A stretch of DNA of 53,108 nt from Akkermansia sp. (GTDB lineage: Bacteria; Verrucomicrobiota; Verrucomicrobiia; Verrucomicrobiales; Akkermansiaceae). The position numbers were made by a program, and so were the translations under genes. The stretch lies in the NCBI GenBank assembly GCA_030523775.1, contig JAUNHW010000008.1, positions 43,453 through 96,560 on the forward strand, in the 5' to 3' direction. Below, one piece after another: positions 1 through 8,616 of the stretch. The notes below the pieces were generated by a model. That model made no database searches and was not told the DNA's origin. It was given only the letters and a program-made list of their open reading frames with translations. Numbering within the stretch: the first letter of the stretch is position 1; each line of letters opens with the position of its first letter.

Positions 1-30
1 TCCCCAACTCGCAAACACCCACAAAACCCG

Positions 31-78
31 AAAAATTGGGCGGGGGCCACCCGGGACAGGGGGGCCGCGCCCCCAATT
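31..78 (-). terminator. Probable terminator of the 96-1418 lipoprotein gene
   Basis: Read on the minus strand, a GC-rich fold begins with AATTGGGGGCG and closes with CGCCCAATTTTT. The outer AATTGGG/CCCAATT arms pair perfectly and a T-run follows directly. It lies just after the stop at 96. The inner part of the stem is imperfect. Confidence 0.5.
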
Positions 79-95
79 CACGGGATTGCGGACAA

Positions 96-1418
96 TCACT
101 CGTTGTCGATGCGGATCATGCCGTAGGAATCCCGCTTGTCACCATTGTTGAAGATGATGAAGACGCGGGGATTCTTGAGCTTGGCATCCGCGGTGACGGT
201 GTAGCTGTTGTTCCGCGGGGACTTGGAGGCCTCTCCCTGGTGCTCGTCCTCGGAGACGAGCTCATCCCCGTCGTAGAGCATGACCTTTTCAATGTGGAGG
301 GCATCCTTGCCGCTGTGGTACATGAACTGCAGGGTGTAGGAGCCGGGGTCGGAGATGGGCAGATCGCCGCGCAGGGCAATGGGCGTCTTGTCGTCCGGGA
401 TGCCCTTGGGGGTCCAGCCCTCCGCATAGTTGAGCTTCCAGGCCCAGACATCCGGCACCACCTTGCCGGAGCGGCCGAGGACGGATTCGGGGTCCAGCTC
501 GGTCATGCGCTTGGCCCACTTGGCAATCTGGAGACTGCCCTTGTAGCCGCCGTCGCGGTGGAGGACGCCGATGACGGCGGAGCACATCTCCTGCTTCTGG
601 GCGTTGGTGTAGGCATCGTCCTCCAGCATGCCCTCCACCTCCTTCACGACATCCTGGATGGCGGCCCACTTCTCGTCCTTGGATTGGAGGTCGGCCACCT
701 GCTTGCGCTTCTGGTCTGCAAAGGAGAGGCCGTTGAACTCCAGGCGGCGCACGTAGCCGCTCTCATCCTGCGGGTCTTCCTTTTTCACGCGCTCGGCAAT
801 CTTGTCCGGCGCGGCAATGCCCTCCAGTGTGGCAGCCTCGCCGAGCAGGCGGGCGGCCTCCGCACCGGATGCCGCTTCCGCCTTCTTGAGCAAATCCGCC
901 TGGCGGTGCAGCAGCTCCAGCTTGCCCGCCACATCCGCGGCTATATCCGCCGGGGTGCGCGTGATCATGTCCGGCCCGAAGACGTCCGCATAGTGGCGTC
1001 CTTCCTTGTCGAACAGCATGATGGCGGGATAGGTCTCCAGCTGGAAGCCGCGCGCCTTCTCGGGGATGGGGCCCCAGAAGTCGTCCTGAGCCTTCTTGGT
1101 CTTCTCGTCCTGCGCCTGGTAGACGGGGGCCAGCAGCAGGCGTGCGCTGCCGGCAGCCTTCTGGATATCCGCGTTCGTGATCCAGGCCTTGGCGAAAGCC
1201 TCGCTGTAGCGGTCCCAGCCCGCGGCGTAGGCGAAGGCGATGTAGCCATCGTCCGTCACGGTCTCCTTGGCCTTGGCAAAGGACTCCGCCTGGTTGGGGC
1301 TCTGCGTGCCTGCGGCGGGTGCAGCGGGCGGCTGGGGCTCCGGGGCGGGGGCTTCCTTCTTCTCCTCGTGGCAGCTCACCATTCCTGCGGCGAGCATCAG
1401 TATCATAAGCCTTTTCAT
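96..1418 (-). CDS. Secreted lipoprotein with thioredoxin-like middle region
   Basis: A 440-residue protein with a lipoprotein signal peptide (MLAAGMVSC, acylated Cys at residue 16) followed by a charged, Pro/Ala-rich linker. Residues of roughly 45-160 read like a thioredoxin-fold segment: a 'YPAIMLFDKEGRHYADVFG' strand with the cis-Pro-like position, but no CXXC, so no redox role is claimed. The C-terminal 110 residues look like a beta-sandwich. It follows the 1452-3911 gene by 33 bp and is probably co-transcribed with it. I do not recognise a named family. Location outside the cytoplasm is well supported; function is unknown. Confidence 0.75.
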   Translation of the reverse strand: MKRLMILMLAAGMVSCHEEKKEAPAPEPQPPAAPAAGTQSPNQAESFAKAKETVTDDGYIAFAYAAGWDRYSEAFAKAWITNADIQKAAGSARLLLAPVYQAQDEKTKKAQDDFWGPIPEKARGFQLETYPAIMLFDKEGRHYADVFGPDMITRTPADIAADVAGKLELLHRQADLLKKAEAASGAEAARLLGEAATLEGIAAPDKIAERVKKEDPQDESGYVRRLEFNGLSFADQKRKQVADLQSKDEKWAAIQDVVKEVEGMLEDDAYTNAQKQEMCSAVIGVLHRDGGYKGSLQIAKWAKRMTELDPESVLGRSGKVVPDVWAWKLNYAEGWTPKGIPDDKTPIALRGDLPISDPGSYTLQFMYHSGKDALHIEKVMLYDGDELVSEDEHQGEASKSPRNNSYTVTADAKLKNPRVFIIFNNGDKRDSYGMIRIDNE

Positions 1419-1451
1419 ATCTCTGGAATCGGTTGGTGGTTGAAGTATCGG

Positions 1452-3911
1452 TTAGGCAGCCTTCTTGCCGTACACATAGATGCCGCGCAGGTGGAAGAAC
1501 TCCGGCCCGCCGTCACGGATGACGCGCACGTACTTGGCGCGCGGCCAGTCGGCCTCCGCGCCCATGTCGAAACGCATGACCTCGCCGCTGTAGGGTGCGG
1601 CTGCGGGTCCGGCGTCCGTCCAGTTCTCACCGTCCTCGGAGACCTGGATGTGCATGTTGTTCAGGCGGCCCGTGTTGTGGGAGGTGCAGACCACCACCAC
1701 GCCGGAGACCATGGCGGTGCGCTCCAGCATAACGGCGGCCCAGGGGTTCTCCTCCTTGTCTGTGTGGAAGCTGCCGCCGCACTCCTTGAGCAGGCCGGGA
1801 TGCCCGGCGCCGGAGGGCTGGCCGAACCTCTGGGAGACGGAGCTGAAGAACGGGATGGCGCGTTCGGACATGAGACGTCCCTTGAAGGGCTGGAACGCGG
1901 GCATCTTGTCCTTGGGTGCGGTGTATTCCTTGGAGAGCAGCTCCGCGAGGTTGTTGAAGGAGTTGAAATCCCGGCTGTTCTCGCAGTTCACCAGCAGCTC
2001 GCCAATCATCTTGTCGCGCGCCTTTGCATCCATCTTGGCACCGCCCTTGGCGGAGAGGGCCACCACGTTGGCCTCCATCATGCGCTTGGGCATGTCTCCC
2101 TTGTACTTGGCCGCCAGCTTGTTGCCCCAGGCGAGCACCTTGGGCGCGTAGTGGCGGTTCACGAAGGTGTTGGAGAGCACCAGGGTGTAGAAGTCCAGCG
2201 CAACCTGCTTCTCATCCCCGCCGAGCTTCTTGAGGATATCAAGCTGGGCGTTGCACATCTCGTCCGCGTGCCAGGCATCCGGCTCCAGCTTCTCCGCGCT
2301 GCGGGAGGCGCGCTCCACGGGCTTCCAGAAGTTGAGGAAGCACTCCTCCAGCTTGTCCTTGCCGTAGGAGGAGGCGTTGGCGGCCAGCTCCGGGTACAGG
2401 AAGCCGCGCAGGATTTCCGCGGCCATCTCCGGGTAGCGCTCGGACACCTTGTCGCACACGCGCGTGCCGTAGTCCAGCCAGACATCCGGCTTGGCCTTGG
2501 TGGATTTCAGGTACTGCGCGTATTCGCGCCAGGCCAGGTAGTTGCAGGGCTGGGCGTCCACCGCGGCGCGGTAAGCCTTGATGGCGCGCTCATGGTCCTT
2601 GGTGTCGGCAAAGGCGCGTGCGGCCATGCGGTAGGCGTTGCTCAGGAAGGTGTTCTTGGCGGCCTTTTCGCTCATGAGCTCGGTCTGCATGTGCAGGGAG
2701 GAGAAGCGGTGCATATCCTTCCACACGGTCCAGTGCAGGCCGCGCTCCCAAGAGAGGGAGTAGGCGGGTGTCCACTTGCCGTTCACCATCACCACCAGGG
2801 CGCAGTGGGCGGGTTCACCGGCGGTCATGGCGGGAATGCCGTTGGCGCAGGCGGCGTAGGCGCCGTAGTGGGAGAGGCTGCCGCACACGCCGCCCACGGC
2901 CTGGGTGAAGGTGTAGTGGTTGCCGTCGAAAATCCCCTTGAAGGGCTCGCCGTAGCCGGCGCCGTGGATGCTTTCACCGTAGATGTTGTGGAGCTTGTAG
3001 CCGCAGCGCCAGAAGCAGCCGCAGTATTTGTGCGCGGGCAGGTGCAGGTTGTCCACGGCCCACTGCAGGGCCTCCGGCGTGCAGGAGCTGTGGTTGCCCT
3101 TGGCGCCGCAGACAATGCGCATCTGCCAGAACGGCAGCGTATCGAACGCGGTGTTGAGCCTGCCCGCCTTCCAGTTGCGGATGAAGTGGTCCGCACGCGG
3201 TTCCGCGGAGGCGAAGAGGTAGCCGGCTTGCGCGTATTCCAGCGCGGTGGCGGTGGCAATGTCGCGCAGCACGCCCTTGCGGTACGCTTCCGGGTGCTTC
3301 TTGATGATGTCTCCCAGGATGGCGAGCGCCCTGCCCGGCTGGGCGCACTCGCCGGAGAAGAGAATTTGGTCCAGCCACTCGCGGTCGCTGCAGATGCGGT
3401 CCAGCAGCTGCACCAGCTGCGGGTTGCGCAGGGCGTCGTCCAGGGTCCACGGGGCCCCCTTCTCCGCCTTGGCCTCAATGAGCAGGCGGTTGAGCTCCCT
3501 CACGCGGTCCTTGCTGGCCTGGGAGGCATCTGCAAGGGTGAGCATCATGCTCTTCTTCTCTGCAATCTGCTTCTCCAGGTCCTGGATTTTCTGCTCGTTG
3601 TCCTTGGTGAACTTGGTGATGGCGGCGGAGCTGTCCGCATCCCGCTGGCTGAGCAGGTAGCGCGCCATGCGCAGCCAGTTGGCGTTGTCCTCCGCATACG
3701 GGCGGAACTTGGCCTTGCCCAAATCCGGCGGCGCCTGCGTGATGCCGTCCAGGGCCTTGCCGGTGGCCTCGCCCACGCCGGCATCCCACACCAGGTCGTA
3801 CTCCAGCTTGGGTGCCTTCAAAAAGTCCAGCACGTCCGTCTGTGTATAGAGATAGGCGCCTGCTCCCGCGAGCAGCACCACTGATATGCCTATAATCTTT
3901 CCCGTTTTCAT
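1452..3911 (-). CDS. Envelope protein: transglutaminase-like core, TPR-like region and C-terminal discoidin-like domain
   Basis: An 819-residue protein with an N-terminal membrane anchor or uncleaved signal (residues 5-24) and a short coiled coil (about 95-150). Residues 338-395 read as a transglutaminase/papain-like core: GGVCGSLSHYGAYAACANGIP places a nucleophile candidate at Cys343, and EPAHCALVVMVNGKW gives His369. A helical TPR-like stretch follows (about 425-560). The last 130 residues resemble an F5/8 type C (discoidin) domain, with 'VSEDGENWTDAG' and 'AKYVRVIRDGG', suggesting glycan or surface binding. First gene of a two-gene unit. The domain calls rest on motif reading; the substrate is unknown. 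Confidence 0.65.
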   Translation of the reverse strand: MKTGKIIGISVVLLAGAGAYLYTQTDVLDFLKAPKLEYDLVWDAGVGEATGKALDGITQAPPDLGKAKFRPYAEDNANWLRMARYLLSQRDADSSAAITKFTKDNEQKIQDLEKQIAEKKSMMLTLADASQASKDRVRELNRLLIEAKAEKGAPWTLDDALRNPQLVQLLDRICSDREWLDQILFSGECAQPGRALAILGDIIKKHPEAYRKGVLRDIATATALEYAQAGYLFASAEPRADHFIRNWKAGRLNTAFDTLPFWQMRIVCGAKGNHSSCTPEALQWAVDNLHLPAHKYCGCFWRCGYKLHNIYGESIHGAGYGEPFKGIFDGNHYTFTQAVGGVCGSLSHYGAYAACANGIPAMTAGEPAHCALVVMVNGKWTPAYSLSWERGLHWTVWKDMHRFSSLHMQTELMSEKAAKNTFLSNAYRMAARAFADTKDHERAIKAYRAAVDAQPCNYLAWREYAQYLKSTKAKPDVWLDYGTRVCDKVSERYPEMAAEILRGFLYPELAANASSYGKDKLEECFLNFWKPVERASRSAEKLEPDAWHADEMCNAQLDILKKLGGDEKQVALDFYTLVLSNTFVNRHYAPKVLAWGNKLAAKYKGDMPKRMMEANVVALSAKGGAKMDAKARDKMIGELLVNCENSRDFNSFNNLAELLSKEYTAPKDKMPAFQPFKGRLMSERAIPFFSSVSQRFGQPSGAGHPGLLKECGGSFHTDKEENPWAAVMLERTAMVSGVVVVCTSHNTGRLNNMHIQVSEDGENWTDAGPAAAPYSGEVMRFDMGAEADWPRAKYVRVIRDGGPEFFHLRGIYVYGKKAA

Positions 3912-3935
3912 GCGTATTTCAATGCGCTTGCTGCT

Positions 3936-3963
3936 ATTTTATATAAGTTAAGCAATACTGCAA
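3936..3963 (-). promoter_or_regulatory. Putative sigma70 promoter for the 3911-96 operon
   Basis: On the minus strand, TTGCAG (3963-3958) and TAAAAT (3941-3936) are separated by 16 bp. The -10 lies 24 bp before the ATG at 3911, within a locally AT-rich patch. Confidence 0.45.
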
Positions 3964-4025
3964 GGAAAAAACGCCTGAGCCTGCTAAAAAACTGCCGTGT
4001 GCAAGGGGATACGCGGCGCGGGCGG

Positions 4026-5210
4026 CTACTTCATCCTGCGGGCGAGGATACCCGCGCCCACCACGGCGAGCCCGCCGATGAGGAAGACAGCCTGTGGGCC
4101 GCCCGTGGCCTGCCAGATGATGCCGCCGAGGACCCCGTAGGCAATGGAGGCCACGTGGTTGATGGCGATACCGGTGTAGATGCAGGGGGTGATTTCATGG
4201 CGGCGCTCCCCGCAGATGCGGGTGATGTAGGTGGTGCGCGCCATGCCCATGGCAAAGAGCACCTTGTCCAGCACAAAGCAGCAGCCCACCACCGCCACGG
4301 CCCACTCCAGCGGCAGGGTCTCGCGCGCGAAAGCGTACACCAGGCACAGGCAGGCGAGCATCACGCTGTCGAAGATGGTGACGCGGCGCTCGCCGAACCG
4401 CTTGATGCTCCAGCCGATGAAGGGCTGGGTGAAAAGGCCGATGACGCCGGCCACGAGCATAATCATGCCGATGCGGGCGGGGCTTTGCCCGAGCGAGCTG
4501 ACCATGAGCCAGTATCCGAAGGTGAGAAAGAGCTGCTTGCGGATGCCGTGCAGGGTCTCCAGACCATAGTACACGGCGTACTCGCGGCGCAGGATGAAGT
4601 TTTCCCGCATGGAGCGGCGCGGCGGAAAGGCGGCATCGTTGCGCACGTAGTGGAACAGCGTGGCCCCCGCCAGCAGCGCGCAGGCAATCACCGCGTAGTC
4701 CACGCCGTAGTCTCCGTTGAACTTCCACTTGGCCCACACGTACACCGAGCCCGCCAGCGCGGCGGCCGTGCACAGCGCACGCATCTGGCCCAGCCGCAGG
4801 CTGCGGTTCTCCGGCCGCGCGGTGTGCATCACAATGGAATCGATGGTGCCCATGAGGATGTGCTGGCCCAGGCTGGCCGTCACCACCCACAGGCTGAGGG
4901 TGGTGATGCCGCAATCCGCGGGGAGGGTGAGGATGCCCACCGCGCCCGCGGCCGTGAGCAGGCACGCCAGGGCGGAGAGCTTCACCTCGTTCAGGAAGAA
5001 GAGCGCGCTGATGGCCACGAAGCTAAGCACGCCCGGCAGCTCGCGCGGCAGCTCCATCATGCCGCGCTGCCCGGCATCCATGCCGTGCACATCGCTCATG
5101 TAGTTGCTGAACAGCAAATCCCACACGCCGTTGCCGAACTCCGCCAGGAATATCCCCAGCAGAATCATGAGCATCACCTTGCGGATTTTCGGCTTTGCGC
5201 CCGTTTCCAT
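4026..5210 (-). CDS. MFS transporter
   Basis: A 394-residue polytopic membrane protein with about 12 hydrophobic segments. The N-terminal helix carries 'LAEFGNGVWDLLFSNYMSDVHG', a form seen in MFS permeases, and a basic tail (ILARRMK) ends the protein. It is divergent from the ROK kinase gene, with only 70 bp between the start codons. That pairing suggests, but does not prove, uptake of a sugar phosphorylated by the neighbouring kinase. The substrate cannot be read from the sequence. Confidence 0.8.
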   Translation of the reverse strand: METGAKPKIRKVMLMILLGIFLAEFGNGVWDLLFSNYMSDVHGMDAGQRGMMELPRELPGVLSFVAISALFFLNEVKLSALACLLTAAGAVGILTLPADCGITTLSLWVVTASLGQHILMGTIDSIVMHTARPENRSLRLGQMRALCTAAALAGSVYVWAKWKFNGDYGVDYAVIACALLAGATLFHYVRNDAAFPPRRSMRENFILRREYAVYYGLETLHGIRKQLFLTFGYWLMVSSLGQSPARIGMIMLVAGVIGLFTQPFIGWSIKRFGERRVTIFDSVMLACLCLVYAFARETLPLEWAVAVVGCCFVLDKVLFAMGMARTTYITRICGERRHEITPCIYTGIAINHVASIAYGVLGGIIWQATGGPQAVFLIGGLAVVGAGILARRMK

Positions 5211-5222
5211 TTCCGTGCGCCC

Positions 5223-5273
5223 ATTCTACCCCCATTCCCTTTTCTTGCAATATAAATCACACGGTGTTAGAAT
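5223..5273. promoter_or_regulatory. Bidirectional promoter sharing one palindromic -35 hexamer
   Basis: TTGCAA at 5245-5250 is its own reverse complement. Reading plus, it is followed after 17 bp by TAGAAT (5268-5273), 7 nt before the ROK ATG at 5281. Reading minus, it is followed after 16 bp by TAGAAT (5228-5223), 12 nt before the MFS ATG at 5210. Both -10 hexamers are identical, so one -35 could serve either direction but not both at once. Confidence 0.6.
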
Positions 5274-5280
5274 GACGTGC

Positions 5281-6231
5281 ATGGAAACAGAGAAGGCCAT
5301 TGCCGTGGATTTCGGCGGTACGAGCATCAAGATTGGAGTCACCCGCGGAAGCGAGGTGCTGGCCAAGGCCGCCCCCCTGCCCACGCAGGAATTCGATTGC
5401 CCGCGCAGCATCATGGCGGCCATGTGCCGGAGCATCCGCGGGCTGCTGCAGGAGCACCCGGATGCCGTGGCGGTGGGGCTGGGCATGCCCGGCTGGGTGG
5501 ACTTCTACAAGGGCATCCTCTACCAGCTCACCAACGTGCCCGTGTGGTCACGCCAGGAACCCGTGCGCGAGATTATGGAGGCGGAGCTGGGGCTGCCCAT
5601 TGTGCTGGACAACGATGCCAACTGCATGGCGTACGGCGAGTGGAAGCTGGGTGCCGGGCGCGGGCTGGAGAACATCACCTGCCTCACGCTGGGCACGGGC
5701 ATCGGCGGCGGCATGGTGGTGAACAACCGCATGCTGCGCGCCAGGAACGTCTCCTGCGCGGAGCTCGGACAAACCAGCATCGACTACCGCGGCAAGGTGG
5801 GCACCTTCGGCAACCTGGGCGCCGTGGAGGAATACATCGGCAACAACGAGATTGCCGCCCACGCCAGCGAGCTCTACAAGGCCGCCGGGCGCAGCCGCAC
5901 GCCCGCGGAATGCACCCCGCGCCACCTTTCCGAACTGGCAGCGCAGGGGGATGCCCTGGCGGTGGAAATCTATCGCGGGGTGGCGGAGAAGCTGGCCTGC
6001 ATGATGATGAACGTGATGTACGCCTTTGCGCCGGAAGCCTTTATCCTGGGCGGCGGCGTGGCCCAGGCGGGGGACCTGCTGTTCAAGCCGCTGGAGGAGA
6101 GCCTGCGGCGCCAGCTCTTCCCGGTGCACGCAGCCAACCTGCGCATCCTGCCGGCGGCCTTCGGGGCGGATTCCGGGCTCATCGGCGCCGGGCTCATGGC
6201 CGCCCACTACGCAAACGGCACCCTGCTGTGA
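5281..6231 (+). CDS. ROK-family sugar kinase lacking the zinc-site residues
   Basis: A 316-residue ROK (repressor/ORF/kinase) protein. The N-terminal phosphate-binding motif AVDFGGTSIKIGV, catalytic DNDAN (Asp112) and LTLGTGIGGGMV are intact, so sugar kinase activity is likely. The family's zinc site, normally a His plus CXCGXXGC, reads Gln164 and GTFGNLGA (Gly174, Phe176, Ala181): all four ligands are replaced. The start at 5281 is preferred to the ATG at 5272, which lies inside the predicted -10 box. Candidate amino-sugar (ManNAc or GlcNAc) kinase given nanA and the epimerase 6 kb away; glucokinase is equally possible. Confidence 0.85.
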   Translation: METEKAIAVDFGGTSIKIGVTRGSEVLAKAAPLPTQEFDCPRSIMAAMCRSIRGLLQEHPDAVAVGLGMPGWVDFYKGILYQLTNVPVWSRQEPVREIMEAELGLPIVLDNDANCMAYGEWKLGAGRGLENITCLTLGTGIGGGMVVNNRMLRARNVSCAELGQTSIDYRGKVGTFGNLGAVEEYIGNNEIAAHASELYKAAGRSRTPAECTPRHLSELAAQGDALAVEIYRGVAEKLACMMMNVMYAFAPEAFILGGGVAQAGDLLFKPLEESLRRQLFPVHAANLRILPAAFGADSGLIGAGLMAAHYANGTLL

Positions 6232-6241
6232 GGCGGAATCG

Positions 6242-6505
6242 TCACTCGTAATGCTCGCGTGCGGAGAGGATAAAAACCATCTGCGCCTGTTCATCCACGC
6301 AGTAGATGATGCGGTCCTTCATGTTGATACACCGGGACCAGTAGCCGGAGAGGTTGCCCACCAGCTGTTCGGGGCGCCCCTTGCCGCTGTACGGGGTCTC
6401 GGCAATCTCCAACAGAAGCTCCGTGACCCTCTGCGCTGCCTTGCAGCCCGCGCGTTTCCAAAATCGCAGGTCGTCCAGCGCAGCCTTGGAAAATTCAAGC
6501 TTCAT
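6242..6505 (-). CDS. yoeB: YoeB/Txe-family mRNA interferase toxin
   Basis: An 87-residue RelE-superfamily toxin. GKGRPEQLVGNLSGYWSRCIN matches the YoeB core (usually GKPEPLKGNLSGYWSRRI), with the catalytic Glu in PEQL, Arg in DRIIY and the terminal His-Tyr pair (EHYE). YoeB toxins cleave mRNA at the ribosome. The second Arg of the usual WSRRI is Cys here. Its start overlaps the antitoxin's end by 11 bp, the usual antitoxin-first order. The catalytic set looks intact. Confidence 0.9.
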   Translation of the reverse strand: MKLEFSKAALDDLRFWKRAGCKAAQRVTELLLEIAETPYSGKGRPEQLVGNLSGYWSRCINMKDRIIYCVDEQAQMVFILSAREHYE

Positions 6506-6779
6506 TATCCTGCATGAATGCCGCCAGCTCCTGCGGGGTCATCACCACGGTCTCGCCGCGGCGCTTCTGCTCCAGCGACTCGTTGAGGTGCCGCACATTG
6601 GCGGGGGAAGACAGCTGCAACATGGTCTCCTGCCAGGATTCCCACTCGTCCAGCGACATCATCACCACCTTTCGCTGGCGCGAGGTGATGAGCACCGGCG
6701 TGGAGTCGTCCACACATGTCTTGATGGCTGATGCCAAATTCTGGCGTGCCTTGCTGTAGGATAGGGAAACAGGAACCAT
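6495..6779 (-). CDS. yefM: YefM/Phd-family antitoxin
   Basis: A 94-residue antitoxin starting MVPVSLSYSKARQNLASAIK, with the typical 'PVLITSRQRKVVMMSLDEWESWQETMLQL' fold and an acidic tail that would wrap the toxin. The start at 6779 is chosen over the ATG at 6797 because the predicted -10 (6791-6786) lies between them, so transcription should begin at or next to 6779. It neutralises YoeB and probably autorepresses the operon. Confidence 0.9.
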   Translation of the reverse strand: MVPVSLSYSKARQNLASAIKTCVDDSTPVLITSRQRKVVMMSLDEWESWQETMLQLSSPANVRHLNESLEQKRRGETVVMTPQELAAFMQDNEA

Positions 6780-6785
6780 GGGCAC

Positions 6786-6814
6786 AGTGTACAACAATCT
6801 TGTACGTTTGTCAA
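6786..6814 (-). promoter_or_regulatory. yefM-yoeB promoter with TGTACA operator
   Basis: On the minus strand, consensus TTGACA (6814-6809) is 17 bp from TACACT (6791-6786), which ends 6 nt before the ATG. An inverted repeat GTACAA-CAATC-TTGTAC (6789-6805) fills the spacer. TGTACA at 6788-6793 matches the core hexamer known from the E. coli YefM-YoeB operator. Confidence 0.65.
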
Positions 6815-6929
6815 AAATAATAGAAAAACCGCGCCGCTTGTGTCATACTTTCAACAAAACCGTTAGCAACCGCATTAACCCATATAGAGAGCGGCACCCG
6901 CCGCCCGCAACCGGAAACACCATACAGAC

Positions 6930-8585
6930 ATGCCTGAAGACAGTACCACACCGCCACCCGTTCCCAGCACCCTGCCCCCCGTGCCGCCCACTCCCCAAGC
7001 GGCGCGCCCATCGTTTCCCACGCTCCCTCCCAGGAAGCCGCAGGGGCCGCCCACGGACCCCGTCTGGTGGCGTCTGGGGTGGATTCCGCTGGCGGTGCTG
7101 GCCATGGCCGCCGTCTCCGCGGACCTGCTGTGGCCGCGCATAGCGGAGGGCACCATGAACTTCCCCGCCCTGGGCCTTGGTGCGGGCATAGGCGCGGCGC
7201 TCTACCTGGCAGCCATCATGCTACTGCGGCGGGACCTCTCGCGCGGGGAGCAAATCTCGCTGGGCGCCATGGGCGTCATAGGCATTGTGGCGCTCATTAT
7301 GAGCGGCAGCACGCTCAGCTGGCTGGTGCTCATGCTGGCACCGCTCATCATGCTCACCTGTTTCGGCACGGATAAGGAACTGCCGGAGACCGACCCCCAG
7401 GCCAACTACCGCAACTGGTGGCAGTACTGGACCGCGCGCCGCAAGGAGGCGCACGGCAAGGGCAAATGGCGCGGCATCCTGCCCACCCTGCTCAGCGTGG
7501 TGGTGGGCGTGCTGCTTTTCGTGGCCTTCCTGGGCATTTTCGCCGCAGACAACCCCGTGGTGCAGCTGGTGTGGGACACTATCTGCAAGTGGTGGAACGA
7601 TTTGCTGGAGTTCCTGGACCTGGACTGGGATTTCTGGATGCACCTGGGGCGCTGGGTGCTGGGGGCCCTGCTCTTCGGCTGCCTGACCCTGCGCCGCTGG
7701 CGCCGCATGCGCAAGCTCGCGCCCGCCACGCCGGCCGCGCCCAAGCCCGCGGGCACCACCCTGCTGCCGCACCTGCCGCTCATGTCGCTCATCGGCATCA
7801 ACCTCGCCTTCCTCGTGGCCACCTCCACGGATATCGCCTTCCTCTGGTTCGGCAACGTGCCGGAGGGCATCTCCCAAACCGCCTACCTGCACGATGGTGC
7901 TTCCTCCATCATCTGGGCATCCATCCTGGCTTCAGGAATCCTCATCTTCCTCTTCCGCAAGGACGGCTCCGCGCGGGAAACCGCACCTTGCCGCGTGCTG
8001 GGGCACGCGCTGGCCGTGCAAACCTTCCTGCTGGCGCTCAGCGTGTACGTGCGCCTGTACCACCAGATAGCGGATTACGGCTTCACCTGGACCCGCATCA
8101 TGGCCGGGGAATTCCTGCTGCTGGGCCTGGCCGGCCTGGTGATTCTGGTCCTCTACATGGTGCGCAGCGGCAAGCTACTGCGCTACGCGAAGCACTGCTT
8201 CACCACCATGGCGCTCATGGTGTTCGCCTTCACCGTCTTCCCCCCGGGATACCTGGCCGGAAGCCTCAACCTGGCCTACATGGACTCCCACCCGCAGTGG
8301 CATTTCGCCGCATCCGACTTCGATTACCGCGTGGACATAGCAGACAACCTGGCCTTCACCTGCCGCGCGCTCGACAGGCTCCGGCAGAAGCATGGAACCA
8401 CCCCGACTTCGGAGGATCAGGAAGTCTCCATGAGCCTCATTGACTACCTTGAACAGCGCACCCGATACAGTGCGCAGCAGGCCATCAAGCGCGCAGAGAC
8501 AGACCGCTGGACCATCTGGAACTGGCAGGTGGCGCAAAACGCCGCCGCCGCCCGCGAATTCCTGGCAACCCACCCGGAAAAGTGA
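6930..8585 (+). CDS. DUF4173-like polytopic membrane protein
   Basis: A 551-residue integral membrane protein. The first 45 residues are Pro-rich and probably cytoplasmic. About 11 hydrophobic segments follow, with 'VVGVLLFVAFLGIFAADNPVVQLVWDTI' resembling the DUF4153/DUF4173 core. It is transcribed toward the 8617-9783 glycosyltransferase and alone on its strand. No biochemical role is established for the family. No convincing promoter was found in the 132 bp upstream. Confidence 0.65.
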   Translation: MPEDSTTPPPVPSTLPPVPPTPQAARPSFPTLPPRKPQGPPTDPVWWRLGWIPLAVLAMAAVSADLLWPRIAEGTMNFPALGLGAGIGAALYLAAIMLLRRDLSRGEQISLGAMGVIGIVALIMSGSTLSWLVLMLAPLIMLTCFGTDKELPETDPQANYRNWWQYWTARRKEAHGKGKWRGILPTLLSVVVGVLLFVAFLGIFAADNPVVQLVWDTICKWWNDLLEFLDLDWDFWMHLGRWVLGALLFGCLTLRRWRRMRKLAPATPAAPKPAGTTLLPHLPLMSLIGINLAFLVATSTDIAFLWFGNVPEGISQTAYLHDGASSIIWASILASGILIFLFRKDGSARETAPCRVLGHALAVQTFLLALSVYVRLYHQIADYGFTWTRIMAGEFLLLGLAGLVILVLYMVRSGKLLRYAKHCFTTMALMVFAFTVFPPGYLAGSLNLAYMDSHPQWHFAASDFDYRVDIADNLAFTCRALDRLRQKHGTTPTSEDQEVSMSLIDYLEQRTRYSAQQAIKRAETDRWTIWNWQVAQNAAAAREFLATHPEK

Positions 8586-8616
8586 CGGGTGGGGAAACAG
8601 GGATGGAAAAACGGTG

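Noticed and set aside
36..3884. A 1282-codon plus-strand frame opposite the two envelope genes
   Set aside because: It is a shadow of the real minus-strand genes. Its protein is low-complexity Gly/Val/Leu/His-rich with no domain, as expected opposite high-GC3 coding sequence.
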